Shown piece after piece: positions 34,020-43,606 of a DNA stretch of 64,000 bases. Position numbers and translations under genes: made by a program. A model generated the notes under the pieces. It was given only the letters and a program-made list of their open reading frames with translations, was not told where the DNA came from and searched no databases. Every line of letters begins with the position of its first letter. Position 1 is the stretch's first letter. Origin of the DNA: Tenacibaculum ovolyticum DSM 18103 (lineage in GTDB: Bacteria > Bacteroidota > Bacteroidia > Flavobacteriales > Flavobacteriaceae). The stretch lies in assembly GCF_000430545.1 (NCBI RefSeq), contig NZ_AUMF01000015.1, positions 61,028 through 125,027 of the forward strand, given 5' to 3'.

Positions 34020-37000
34020 ATGAAAATATTAAAAATAGAATTACAAAATATAAACTCTTTAAAATCTGATACACCTATTGTAATAGATTTTGAGAACGAG
34101 CAATTTAAAGATGTTGGTTTATATGCTATTACGGGAGCTACTGGTGCCGGAAAAACAACTATTTTAGATGCTATTACCATTGCATTGTATCATAATGTTC
34201 CACGTTTTAAAGGTACAAAAGCTACGCTGTTAGATGTGGTAAGTCATAATGCAAACGATGCGTTTAGTAGGGTTACTTTCGAAAATAATAATTTTATTTA
34301 TGAAGTTTTCTGGGGAATTAGAATTGCTGATAAATCTGGAAAAAAATATAAAAATGCTAAGGAAGAAGTAAGTTTAAAAAACTTAAGTACTGATGCTATT
34401 TTAGCTACTCAAAAACGAAATTTAATTACTGAAGTTAGCAAGGTTACTCAATTAGATTATAATCAGTTTTTACGATCTGTATTATTAGCTCAGGGTGATT
34501 TTGCATCATTTTTATCAGCAAAAGGGCCAGATAAAGGAAAATTACTAGAGCAAATTACCGGAGAACAGATTTATAAAAAAATAGGCCAAGGAATTTTAGA
34601 AAGAAAATCTAAAGAAGATACTAAGTTAAAAGAAATTCAAGCTAAAATTAACGCAGATGATATTTTAACTGAAGAAAATAAAACAGAATTAGCACAAAAG
34701 GATGAAGCGCTTAATGTAAATATCATTAAGATAGAAAAAGAAATTACAACTCATACGGCTATTGTTAATTGGTATGTTAAGTATCAGAAAATAATAGAAG
34801 AATCAGAAAAATTAGCCCAAGATTCAAAAGGAATTGATGCCTTTATCGAAAAGCATAAAACAGAACTAGCCTTGCTTGCTTTAAATGATAAAGCAGCACC
34901 TTTTGAAGAACTAATGCTAAGTTTTAATAGAAATGAGAAAAATACCCTAGATAAAGCAGCTCAGTTAAAAATAATAACTACACAATTAACAGAACTCACG
35001 CCTAAAATTGAAAATTCAAAAGAATTATTTCAAAAGCAAACAATAGCATTAGAAAATGCAGATAAAGAGTTTACTGCTTGGCTGCCTAAATTCGATTTAA
35101 TAACAAGATTAGATGGTCAGTTAAAAAATGAAGCTGAAAATAATCAGAAATCAATTGAAAAATTAAATACAGCAACACTTCAATTAGATGCGTTGCTAAA
35201 AGATAAGAACGCTATAGTTACAAATTTAAAAACAACTGTAGCAACGATTAAAACTGATGAAGAATTTATATTAAAAAATAAATTTTTAACGAATGTTGAA
35301 GCTGAGTTTTCCAATTGGACTACTAGCCTAACTACTTTAAAAGGAAATAAAGAAACATTAGATAAAAATAACGTACTGCTTAATCAGAAAAACAAAGAAG
35401 TAGCAGAAACTACCTTGTTTTTAAAAGATAAGAAAGAGTTACTAGCTAAAAAAAGCGCTGAAATTGAAAAAATAGAGAAAGAAATAGCACTTGTAACAGC
35501 ACAATTATCTAAAAACAATATCGCTGATTTATTAGCAACTCAAAAGAAACTTTGTTTATTAGAATTAGACTGGAAACAGTTTAAAAACTACGGGGAAGAA
35601 GTTGCAAAATTACAGAAAGAACTTACCGAGAAAGAAACTCAGAAAAAATCGGTATTAACGGAATTAGAAGTTTTTAAGAAACAGCTACTAAGTATTAAAA
35701 AACAAATTGCTGCTCAAGAAATTTCAGTTACTGATGCTGAAAAAATATTGAATTTAGAAAAAAGTATTGCTAAATACGAAGTCGATCGTAAAAACCTAAA
35801 AAAAGGAGAACCCTGTGGTTTATGTGGCTCAGAAGAACATCCTTTTACAGAACATCTAGTATCAGTAGGTATTTCAGAGTCAGAAAAAACGGTTATTGAC
35901 AGAAAAGAGCACTTAAAAAAACTTGAGGATTCTAAATCAGTGTTAGAAAAAAATGAAATAAAGCTAAGTACTACGATTACTAGTTTAACTCCTCAAATAA
36001 ATACAATTACTGAAGCTTTAAAAACACTTAGATTAAAAGCGACGGCGTTAAATATTAATTGTGAATTAACAAATGATGCTAAGGTTGAGATTGAATTAAC
36101 TGCTGTGCTTGAGAAAATAAAAGTAGTAGAAAAAAGTTTAAAAACAGCACAAGAATTACAAACTACTAAAGATATATTATCTAAAAGTATTGATTCACAA
36201 AACGAAGCTATAAACACCTTAAAAACAGCGATTGCTACGCTTAGTGAGAAAATTAAAAATACGAATTCAGAAATTGATACTACTCAAAAATCGATTGACA
36301 GTTTAACAGCTATTTGCACAACTTTAGAAGAAAATTTACAAACAAGCTTAGGTAAATTTAAGTACCAACTACCTACTGTTGCTAATACAAATCAGTTTTT
36401 AACAGCTATTGAACAAGCTATAAACCAATACAATACTGCACAGAAAAATTTAGATGCATTAAAAACAGAACATAAAGTTTTAAATACAACTTTAGTTAGT
36501 ATAGAAAAGCAATTAGAAACACAGATTAAAATTAAAAATGAGTATTTAAAAACTATAGAAACAAGTAAAATAACCACTACCCTATTAAAAACGGAACGTG
36601 TTGGTATTTTACCACTTGATAAAACAGTAGAAAGTAAAAGAGAAAGTTTACAGTTGTTACGTAAACAATTGCTTGAAAAAGTAGAAGCAAGCAAAGTAGC
36701 ACTGCAAAAATTATTAGATGCTAAAACTGAAAGAGAAACGTTAAAACAGAAAAACAACGAAGAACAAAAGGTTTTATTAAGTGAAATAAGCAACTTAAAT
36801 ACCACTTTTGAGGCTCAGGTAAAGAATACTGGTTTTAGCGCGAAAGAAGCTGTTAAAAAGGCGCTGTTAACAAAAGAACTTAAAGTAAAGTACACAAAAA
36901 ATAAAGAACGAATAACTGAGAATCAAGTAAAATTGAAAGCTTTAATAGAAGCTAATTTAAAAGCCAAAGAAGTTTTACAAGAGGCTAAAAAATTTGATAT

Positions 37001-37673
37001 TACTGAAGCGGAAAGTAAGGTTGCATTAGAAAAGATAACAACACAGCAGAAAACCTGTTTAACTGAAAAGGGTAAAATTGTTGAGGCTTTTAGAAAAGAC
37101 CAAGAAATAAGAGACCGGAATAAAGAAGTTTATAAAAAAATAGATGCACAAGCAAAAATTTGTGCTGTTTGGAAAGATTTATTCAAAATTATAGGAAACT
37201 CTAAAGACGCGTTTAACGTATATGTACAGCGTTTAACTTTAAAACACTTGCTAGATCTTGCAAATGTGCATTTATACAAGCTAAACAAGCGCTATTCACT
37301 AAAAATGGAAGAAGCTTACAAACCTAAAGAAGAACTTAATTTTAATTTGATAGATCATTACCAAACCGATCAAGCACGATTGGTAGATACGTCAAGTGGT
37401 GGCGAAAAGTTTATTATTAGTTTAGCCTTGGCACTAGGGTTGTCTGACTTAGCAAGTAAAAATGTAAAAATTGATTCTTTGTTTATTGATGAAGGGTTCG
37501 GTACTTTAGATAGTAATACCTTAGAAACGGTTATTTCTACTTTAGAAACTTTACAATCGCAAGGAAAAATGATAGGAATTATATCGCATGTAGAAAATTT
37601 AAAAGAGCGTATTCCTACTCAAATTCAAATCACTAAAAAAAGCAATGGAGTTAGTGTTGTTAATGTTGTTTAG
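34020..37673 (+). CDS. sbcC: Exonuclease SbcCD subunit C (Rad50-like ATPase)
   Basis: 1217 residues from ATG 34020 (MKILKIELQNINSLKS); an upstream in-frame ATG lies inside sbcD and is less likely. The Walker A GATGAGKTTILDAI is near residue 40, the Q-loop LAQGDFASFL follows, then two long coiled coils flank the zinc hook GEPCGLCGSEEHP with C599 and C602 near the middle. The C-terminal half has SSGGEKFIISLALALGL (signature) and LFIDEGFGTLD (Walker B, D-loop). It drives the SbcD nuclease with ATP. Confidence 0.97.
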   Translation: MKILKIELQNINSLKSDTPIVIDFENEQFKDVGLYAITGATGAGKTTILDAITIALYHNVPRFKGTKATLLDVVSHNANDAFSRVTFENNNFIYEVFWGIRIADKSGKKYKNAKEEVSLKNLSTDAILATQKRNLITEVSKVTQLDYNQFLRSVLLAQGDFASFLSAKGPDKGKLLEQITGEQIYKKIGQGILERKSKEDTKLKEIQAKINADDILTEENKTELAQKDEALNVNIIKIEKEITTHTAIVNWYVKYQKIIEESEKLAQDSKGIDAFIEKHKTELALLALNDKAAPFEELMLSFNRNEKNTLDKAAQLKIITTQLTELTPKIENSKELFQKQTIALENADKEFTAWLPKFDLITRLDGQLKNEAENNQKSIEKLNTATLQLDALLKDKNAIVTNLKTTVATIKTDEEFILKNKFLTNVEAEFSNWTTSLTTLKGNKETLDKNNVLLNQKNKEVAETTLFLKDKKELLAKKSAEIEKIEKEIALVTAQLSKNNIADLLATQKKLCLLELDWKQFKNYGEEVAKLQKELTEKETQKKSVLTELEVFKKQLLSIKKQIAAQEISVTDAEKILNLEKSIAKYEVDRKNLKKGEPCGLCGSEEHPFTEHLVSVGISESEKTVIDRKEHLKKLEDSKSVLEKNEIKLSTTITSLTPQINTITEALKTLRLKATALNINCELTNDAKVEIELTAVLEKIKVVEKSLKTAQELQTTKDILSKSIDSQNEAINTLKTAIATLSEKIKNTNSEIDTTQKSIDSLTAICTTLEENLQTSLGKFKYQLPTVANTNQFLTAIEQAINQYNTAQKNLDALKTEHKVLNTTLVSIEKQLETQIKIKNEYLKTIETSKITTTLLKTERVGILPLDKTVESKRESLQLLRKQLLEKVEASKVALQKLLDAKTERETLKQKNNEEQKVLLSEISNLNTTFEAQVKNTGFSAKEAVKKALLTKELKVKYTKNKERITENQVKLKALIEANLKAKEVLQEAKKFDITEAESKVALEKITTQQKTCLTEKGKIVEAFRKDQEIRDRNKEVYKKIDAQAKICAVWKDLFKIIGNSKDAFNVYVQRLTLKHLLDLANVHLYKLNKRYSLKMEEAYKPKEELNFNLIDHYQTDQARLVDTSSGGEKFIISLALALGLSDLASKNVKIDSLFIDEGFGTLDSNTLETVISTLETLQSQGKMIGIISHVENLKERIPTQIQITKKSNGVSVVNVV

Positions 37674-37713
37674 ATATCAGTATCAGAGAAACAGGCATGA
37701 AAGTATGATATAA

Positions 37714-37739
37714 ATCCCGTAAAAAACTAATTACGGGAT
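37714..37739 (+). terminator. Likely sbcC terminator hairpin
   Basis: ATCCCGTAA (37714-37722) pairs with TTACGGGAT (37731-37739) around an 8-base loop, followed by a modest T-rich stretch. It lies between two convergent genes. Confidence 0.6.
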
Positions 37740-37768
37740 ATTTCAATAATTTAGGAATTAATGAAAAT

Positions 37769-38671
37769 TTAATCTTCGAGTTTTAATATAAATTCTTTTA
37801 TTTTTTTACCAATTAATTCAGGGTTGTCCTCTTGAATAAAGTGAACACCCTTACCAATATTAACAGGTTCTAAATTTGGTATATTTTCAATAATCCAATT
37901 TCTAACAGGTTCAGGCATAAAAGCACCAGGTTCAGCATAGAAAAATAATTTAGGTAATTTCGAGTTCTGTAAAACTTCTCTATAGTTTTTTATTATTGAA
38001 GCTGTTAATTCAGGTTTCCCATTTAAAGGTACTTGTGAAATAAATTTCCATATTGGCTTTCTACTTTCTACTGATTGAAAGGGAATTCTATAGCCTTCTA
38101 ATTCTTCTTCTGTTAAATCTCTTGACACCCAAGTTGGTAAAACATCATTTAAAAATATGTTATCTTCAACTACCATTTTATAACCTTCGGAACCACGTAA
38201 TTTATTAAAAAAATCAATATTTTCTTTAGGAAAGAATGTACCAATATCTTGAATTATCCCTTCCATGAATACAATTGCTTTGATATTATTTTGATGGTTT
38301 GCAAAATAATTAAAGCCTATTCCTGAGCCCCAATCATGCAAAATCAAAGTAATATTTTTAAGACCCATTTTTTCAATTAATTTTTCTACATAAGTATATT
38401 GTTCCATATATGTATAATCAATAGCAGGCTTATCTGATTTTCCCATTCCTATTAAATCAGGAACAATTATATGATGTCCAATTCCCTGAACATAAGGTGT
38501 AATGTTTCGCCATAAAAAACTGTTTGCTGGATTTCCGTGTAGAAAAAGTATTGGATCTCCTTTTTCTTCTTTACCATACTCAAGTACATGCATTTTACTG
38601 TCATATACTTCATAATAGTTTGAGATTATGTCTTGATTATTCTGTACCATAGTTTCTGTGTTAAAGATCAT
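37769..38671 (-). CDS. Haloalkane dehalogenase-like alpha/beta hydrolase (HLD-II type)
   Basis: 300 residues from ATG 38671-38669 (MIFNTETMVQ); a TTG 15 bases upstream is the only earlier start. The sequence follows DhaA/LinB: HGNPANSFLWRN with the halide-binding N47, nucleophile in LHDWGSGIGF (D113, with W114 as second halide ligand), acid E137 in VFMEGII, and catalytic H277 in KGVHFIQED. This is the HLD-II catalytic set, also shared by Renilla luciferase. Dehalogenation of halogenated alkanes is plausible but the true substrate is unknown. It is divergent from a LysR regulator which probably controls it. Confidence 0.87.
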   Translation of the reverse strand: MIFNTETMVQNNQDIISNYYEVYDSKMHVLEYGKEEKGDPILFLHGNPANSFLWRNITPYVQGIGHHIIVPDLIGMGKSDKPAIDYTYMEQYTYVEKLIEKMGLKNITLILHDWGSGIGFNYFANHQNNIKAIVFMEGIIQDIGTFFPKENIDFFNKLRGSEGYKMVVEDNIFLNDVLPTWVSRDLTEEELEGYRIPFQSVESRKPIWKFISQVPLNGKPELTASIIKNYREVLQNSKLPKLFFYAEPGAFMPEPVRNWIIENIPNLEPVNIGKGVHFIQEDNPELIGKKIKEFILKLED

Positions 38672-38712
38672 TATTTTATAGTTCAAATATAAAATTCTTG
38701 TATGTATGAGGA

Positions 38713-38734
38713 AAATGAATTAATTTTATCATTT
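38713..38734. promoter_or_regulatory. Candidate LysR operator between dehalogenase and regulator
   Basis: AAATGA (38713-38718), ten bases, TCATTT (38729-38734), an imperfect-centre palindrome in the 78-bp divergent region. LysR regulators usually bind interrupted palindromes here; site not proven. Confidence 0.35.
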
Positions 38735-38749
38735 ACATAAATTTATTTA

Positions 38750-39640
38750 ATGATGGATGTTTCTTTGCGTAATTTAAAACTTGTGAATGTCATTGTAAAA
38801 GAAGGTTCGGTAACGAAAGCCTCTGAGAAATTGTATCTCTCTCAACCAGCATTAAGTCATCAGTTGAAAAAGCTAGAAGAAGAAATTGGTTTAAAAGTGT
38901 TTAATCGATTAAACAAAAAACTAGTACTTACAGATGTTGGTCAAATATTATATTCTAATTCAGAAAAGATTTTGGTATCCATAAGTCTTCTTAATTCTGA
39001 ATTGGAAGAAATAAAAAAAGGAAAAAAAAAGAGAATTAGGTTAACAACCGAGTGTTATACATGTTATCATTGGTTGCCAAGAGTTATTCAAGAGTTTAGA
39101 AAAGATAATCCAGCTATAAATGTTCAGATTAATATAGAAGCTACAAAAGAACCATTACAATTTCTTTTAGAAGGTAAAATTGATTTAGCAATTGTAAGTA
39201 ATACATCAAACCATCCTTCAATAAATTTTGAACCTTTAATAACAGATGAAATGGTAGTCATTTTATCTAAAGACAATAGATTGAGTGGAATAAAAAAAAT
39301 TAATTTAAACGACTTAATCAATCAAAACTTAATTTTATATGATATTCCCGAAAGTAAAAATTATGTTCTTACTAATATATTACATAATAATATTGGTCTT
39401 GTAGATTCTATTCAGAAAGTACAATTAACCGAGGCTATTATAGAATTGGTAAGTGCAAATTTGGGAATTTCGATAATGGCAAAATGGGCTGCTGAATCTT
39501 TTTTGAAAGACAAAAATTTAAAGATGATTTCATTAGATTCAAGTTTAGGAAAAAGAAATTGGTATGTTGCTAGTTTAAATAAAATTTCTAAAATTGAAAA
39601 TTCATTTATTAACGAAATAAAAAAAGATTTTAAGAAATAG
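38750..39640 (+). CDS. LysR-family transcriptional regulator
   Basis: 296 residues; ATG 38750 and 38753 are both possible starts. The N-terminal winged helix is classic (LVNVIVKEGSVTKASEKLYLSQPALSHQLKKLEEEIG, residues about 11-47), followed by a linker helix and a periplasmic-binding-like effector domain. Near residue 99-107 the sequence ECYTCYHWLP recalls MetR (ECHTCxxWL), so the effector domain is MetR-like; homocysteine sensing is not claimed. Its divergence from the dehalogenase suggests it regulates that gene. Confidence 0.9.
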   Translation: MMDVSLRNLKLVNVIVKEGSVTKASEKLYLSQPALSHQLKKLEEEIGLKVFNRLNKKLVLTDVGQILYSNSEKILVSISLLNSELEEIKKGKKKRIRLTTECYTCYHWLPRVIQEFRKDNPAINVQINIEATKEPLQFLLEGKIDLAIVSNTSNHPSINFEPLITDEMVVILSKDNRLSGIKKINLNDLINQNLILYDIPESKNYVLTNILHNNIGLVDSIQKVQLTEAIIELVSANLGISIMAKWAAESFLKDKNLKMISLDSSLGKRNWYVASLNKISKIENSFINEIKKDFKK

Positions 39641-39692
39641 AAAGGAGCTTTATCTTCAGATGGGGCTATTTTTTTAGTGCATTTTATAGGCT

Positions 39693-39738
39693 AATTTTCT
39701 CAGTAAAAAGAATAATGTTCTTTATTACTGAGAAAATT
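39693..39738. repeat. Long imperfect hairpin between convergent genes
   Basis: AATTTTCTCAGTAA (39693-39706) pairs with TTACTGAGAAAATT (39725-39738), and AAAGAA/TTCTTT extends the stem inward with one bulged base. It has no GC core or T-run, so it is not a standard terminator. About 25 bases further on is GAGACTGTTGCAAAA, which resembles the ends of some insertion sequences. Confidence 0.55.
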
Positions 39739-39809
39739 TAAGAGTGTGCCTATATTGAGACTGTTGCAAAAGAAGAGCCTAAGTTTTAAATATTCAGATT
39801 AAAAATAAA

Positions 39810-41606
39810 TTACTTTTTTATAATTTTAAAACTTTTAGAATGGTTTTTATAGGCTATAGTAGCTATATACAAACCTGAAGAAAGATTGTTAGTATTAGTA
39901 CTATATATTCCATTATTTCTAATCATAATAGCATCTGTTATTAATTGTCCGTTTATGGTATAAATTTTAATTGAAAGCTTATGAATAGGGCTAATTCCTT
40001 TAGTTTTAATATTTATTGAGTTCGTAATTATAGTATTACTTAGCTTTATGTCAAAAAGAAATTCTTTTGGAGTATTTAATTCTTTAATTTTAGTATTTGT
40101 GATAGTACCAACGGTAAATCCTGAAATTATATTTCTAGTGAAATCAAGATGTTTACTGTTGATGTATATAGTATAAACACCCTCTTTAAAAAAGGATGTA
40201 TCAAGTGTAAAATTTTTTGTTTTTTGATGGTAGTTAAACGATTGTAAATAAATTTCATCTTCAGTAGTATTACCTAGTAAATCAGAAGTTTTGGTAATAG
40301 TAGCTGTTACTTCAATATCATCAGTATTTGCATTAGAATCTAGAAAAGATACTTTTAATATGTTTTCATCTTTTTTAACCTCATAAACCATTTTTGGGCC
40401 ATTGGATTGATGAGCATAAGCAACAAATTTTGAGTTACCCTTTAAAACACTTGAATTTGATGCTTTAAGTGTGTAATTACTCACATAGTCAGCTACAGAA
40501 TTCGTTTTGCTATACTTTCCTCTCTGTGGCAGTAAACTACCTTTTGTAGACTTTAAATTGAAGTCGGAATATGAGTTTTCATGAAATATTTGTAAATCAA
40601 TATTTGTATTGCCTTTATCTGCTATAATCTTGTCATAATCATTTTCTGAATTAATAATTTGATAATCACTTGTAGTTTTAGTGTAATTAATTAATTCAGA
40701 ATCATTTTTTGTCATAGTCTTTTTTAATACATTTTCATCTAAGTAAGGTTTTATATGTTTCCATACATATTGCCCTAATGCAATATCAACATGATCTAAA
40801 TAAGCTTCATTTTTTTTAAATGTATAAATTCCATTAGGTCTAAGCGTACTTTTATATGGAGACACCCCGTCATTTACACCCTGATGTAAATATAAAACGC
40901 TACCACTGGCAAACATTAATGGAGCTAAAAGTGTATGACCCCTAGCAAAGCCCGATCCACCAAGAATAATAAATTTTGAAGGCTCATTATTTACATGGTT
41001 GTCAAAATATGGACGTACAACATCTCTACAATAGTATGTTGTTGAGGTAGCACCTCCTTCGTTTAAACCTGTTTTTTTCCACAACCAATTTAGCCACCAT
41101 TGTTGTGATATGTCAGCTAAATACGTACCCCAATATGGGGTTCCTAAAGCAAAAACCTTTTTTACTTTATTATATTTTTTATGTGTGTACATTGCAACTT
41201 CAGAGGCTTTTCCTCCGTTACTATGCGCAATAATGTATACATCATTAACATGATATTTATTGGTTATAGTATCAATAGATTCAGCTAATAATTTTCCATT
41301 AGCCCACATACCTTCTCCTCTTGTTGTAGCAACAAAAACAACTTGATAGCCTTCATTATAAGCTTCTTGATAAAATGTGTTATTTGTAAAAAAAAGCTGG
41401 TTAAGGTCAATATATCCATGGTTAAATAAAATAACTTTTCCATTAAAATTATCAGGCTTAGCTCCATAATGGATAGTTGATTTTAGTAGTGGTCCAATAA
41501 ATAAGGAACTAAGATTATCAGGTTTTGGGAGTTTTTTTTCAACAAAATTTTGTGAAAAAAGGGTTAAAGATGTAAAAAGAATACATAAAGTTTTAATTAA
41601 TTTCAT
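39810..41606 (-). CDS. T9SS-sorted lipase-like alpha/beta hydrolase
   Basis: 598 residues. Signal peptide 1-18 (TLFSQ), then an alpha/beta hydrolase domain: FNHGYIDLNQL (oxyanion region), the nucleophile elbow AHSNGGKA with S129, LGTPYWGTY, and later GVNDGVSPYKS and HVDIALGQ, which carry plausible acid and histidine. A middle beta-rich region follows (about 320-520) and the last ~75 residues form a T9SS type A sorting domain (SSGLYIATI, basic KSFKIIKK end). It should be a secreted lipase or esterase. The substrate is unknown; similarity is to bacterial triacylglycerol lipases, from motif only. Confidence 0.82.
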   Translation of the reverse strand: MKLIKTLCILFTSLTLFSQNFVEKKLPKPDNLSSLFIGPLLKSTIHYGAKPDNFNGKVILFNHGYIDLNQLFFTNNTFYQEAYNEGYQVVFVATTRGEGMWANGKLLAESIDTITNKYHVNDVYIIAHSNGGKASEVAMYTHKKYNKVKKVFALGTPYWGTYLADISQQWWLNWLWKKTGLNEGGATSTTYYCRDVVRPYFDNHVNNEPSKFIILGGSGFARGHTLLAPLMFASGSVLYLHQGVNDGVSPYKSTLRPNGIYTFKKNEAYLDHVDIALGQYVWKHIKPYLDENVLKKTMTKNDSELINYTKTTSDYQIINSENDYDKIIADKGNTNIDLQIFHENSYSDFNLKSTKGSLLPQRGKYSKTNSVADYVSNYTLKASNSSVLKGNSKFVAYAHQSNGPKMVYEVKKDENILKVSFLDSNANTDDIEVTATITKTSDLLGNTTEDEIYLQSFNYHQKTKNFTLDTSFFKEGVYTIYINSKHLDFTRNIISGFTVGTITNTKIKELNTPKEFLFDIKLSNTIITNSINIKTKGISPIHKLSIKIYTINGQLITDAIMIRNNGIYSTNTNNLSSGLYIATIAYKNHSKSFKIIKK

Positions 41607-41831
41607 TTTAGAAGGGTTTTATTAATTAAATATATGTAAAAAATTAACAAAAAAAAGATGTTATTGATAAATTAATGTTTTTTAGATTGTGATTTTTTAT
41701 AGTAAAGGGACATTGGTTTACACATATTTCCATCCAAACATAAAATACTTATATTATTCTATTAAATTTGGAGTATTAAAGATTAAACGGTCGTTTTGTA
41801 AAAAAATGATGTTATGTCTAGCTGAAAAAAT

Positions 41832-42254
41832 ATGATTATAGTTGAAAGAGAAATATCGGAATATACCCATCATAAAATAATTGTCGGAATATTTGAGAAT
41901 ACTGAAAAAGCTAATAAAGCAAAAAAATTATACATTGAGTATTGTAAAGATAATGATAAATGGTCTGAACAAGCTTACAGAACTGTAAGTTTAAATGATG
42001 ATGTTATAATCTCAGATGTTTCTGAAATATTAGAAGGTGATAAGGAAACAATAATTGATGACTTGTACGTAATCAGTTATTTTATGGAGGGTTTTGGTCA
42101 AGAAACTAGAATAACAGAAAAAATATTTATAGATAGCAATGATGCAAAAAAATATGTGAAATTAAAAGAATCTGAAGAACCCGAATATGAGCCTTGTTGG
42201 TATGAAACCAATGTGATAAGAGTTAATAAGATTTATTTTAAAGAGTTAGAATAA
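41832..42254 (+). CDS. Acidic soluble protein of unknown function
   Basis: 140 residues with no signal peptide or membrane segment. Two similar beta-alpha units seem present: HHKIIVGIFENTEKANKAKKLYIEYCK at the N-terminus and ETRITEKIFIDSNDAKKYVKLKE near the middle, each a strand plus helix, followed by YEPCWYETNVIRVNKI. The net charge is strongly acidic. No domain recognised. It is the first of a run of small unknown genes on the plus strand. Confidence 0.6.
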   Translation: MIIVEREISEYTHHKIIVGIFENTEKANKAKKLYIEYCKDNDKWSEQAYRTVSLNDDVIISDVSEILEGDKETIIDDLYVISYFMEGFGQETRITEKIFIDSNDAKKYVKLKESEEPEYEPCWYETNVIRVNKIYFKELE

Positions 42255-42309
42255 AAACTATAGAACCTTTAGTAATTAATGTATTAAATAGAAACAGATA
42301 AAAATTAAA

Positions 42310-42429
42310 ATGAATAAAAAGAAGAAAGTAAATTATTGGGCAATATTAATTGTATTAGTACTAGTTATGTTGGCTTTTGGCTATTTTTTTGAATTAGGAG
42401 AATTGTTAGGAAAAGCGATTGCAAATTAA
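42310..42429 (+). CDS. 39-residue single-pass membrane peptide, unknown
   Basis: ATG 42310 to TAA 42429 encodes MNKKKKVNYWAILIVLVL and onward, with a helix to about residue 27 and the amphipathic end ELGELLGKAIAN. A strongly basic N-terminus and one helix fit an inner-membrane small protein. It sits between the acidic protein and a lipoprotein, same strand. Function unknown. Confidence 0.5.
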   Translation: MNKKKKVNYWAILIVLVLVMLAFGYFFELGELLGKAIAN

Positions 42430-42477
42430 CTAGAAAGAAGCTGAATAAATTATTGTTTATAAAAAAATTAGCAACCT

Positions 42478-43122
42478 ATGAAGAATTTAATAAGCTATTT
42501 ACTATTTGCGATACTTTTAGTTTCATGCGGTAAACCAAGTAGTAAAAAGGAATCAGTTATAACAAAAGTTGTAAAAGAAAACGTTTTAATTGATAAATTG
42601 AAGCATAAAAAAAATACAACTACTGCTATTTCAACCAAAGCAACAATATTATCGGTAAGAGAAGAACTTATTATGCCAAGTGATTATTTAACAACGGCTA
42701 TGACGGTTAAAACTATTAAAAATGATACTCTAGTTTTTTTAGATATGAATGGCTTTGAAAAGTTTGTAGGTAAGGATATATCTATAAAATATAAGCTAAA
42801 ACTAGGAGAGAAATTATTAGTCTGCTTCGATTGTAATTCATTTACTGAAAAGATAGCAAATTATGATATTACAACATTCACCTCTGAAGTAAAATTCAAA
42901 AAATTACAACTTAAAAAATACATAAAAGATGCGTATATTGACATTGCTTCAACCTTTGTAATGAATACAGAAAACGGAAGTATAGAAAAGTTTTTGAGTA
43001 GCAATAACGAGTTGGCTTCTGACAGTATTAAAATGGCAAGTTCATTTTTTAACTACGGAATTGTAACTACGTATTATCCAGAATTACAAAACCGAAAAGA
43101 ATTAGAAGAATTATTGAAATAA
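42478..43122 (+). CDS. Putative lipoprotein, unknown
   Basis: 214 residues with a signal peptide and lipobox (MKNLISYLLFAILLVSC, C17), a Lys/Ser-rich linker, and a mixed alpha/beta domain containing a CFDCNSF pair of cysteines around residue 121-124. It begins 48 bases after the 39-residue peptide and is followed 1 base later by another lipoprotein gene, so the two are co-transcribed. No family recognised. Confidence 0.65.
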   Translation: MKNLISYLLFAILLVSCGKPSSKKESVITKVVKENVLIDKLKHKKNTTTAISTKATILSVREELIMPSDYLTTAMTVKTIKNDTLVFLDMNGFEKFVGKDISIKYKLKLGEKLLVCFDCNSFTEKIANYDITTFTSEVKFKKLQLKKYIKDAYIDIASTFVMNTENGSIEKFLSSNNELASDSIKMASSFFNYGIVTTYYPELQNRKELEELLK

Positions 43123-43123
43123 T

Positions 43124-43570
43124 ATGAAAAATAGAGTTCCCTTAAATAAATGCACTTATGCAGGTCTAGTATTCATATTACTAATTTGTATTTCATGTAA
43201 TTCTAAAAATGAAAAGTTAAAGCCAATGGAAGGTGTATGGGAATTAAGTGAATTTTATCATCTTGCAAATGGTGATACTTTAAGAGTTGATACTACTAAG
43301 GTACAGCATAAATTTTATTTAAACGGTCGGGTAATTTGGAATACCGATCCTGCAAAAGATGGTTCTGAATGGCATGGGTATGGTACCTACACTTTTAAAA
43401 ATGATACGATTACAGAAATACTCACTTCTATGTCTAAAACAATGAAGAGTACTGTTAATAAATATATTATACCGATAGAGCGAGGTAATAAATGGTATAA
43501 GCAAGTAAATACCTATATGAGGAATGATACCATTTATAAAAACATTGAAGTTTATAAAAAATTAGATTAA
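43124..43570 (+). CDS. Lipocalin-like putative lipoprotein
   Basis: 148 residues. The hydrophobic N-terminal segment ends in ISCNS (lipobox-like, C26). The mature part has MEGVWELSEFYHLANGDTLRV, WHGYGTYTFKNDTITE and YIIPIERGNKWYKQV, the strand pattern of small Bacteroidota lipocalin-like domains (DUF4488-type). Ligand unknown. It starts 1 base after the previous stop. Confidence 0.65.
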   Translation: MKNRVPLNKCTYAGLVFILLICISCNSKNEKLKPMEGVWELSEFYHLANGDTLRVDTTKVQHKFYLNGRVIWNTDPAKDGSEWHGYGTYTFKNDTITEILTSMSKTMKSTVNKYIIPIERGNKWYKQVNTYMRNDTIYKNIEVYKKLD

Positions 43571-43606
43571 AGTGAATTAATTTATTAATAACATTGTAAT
43601 TAAAAG

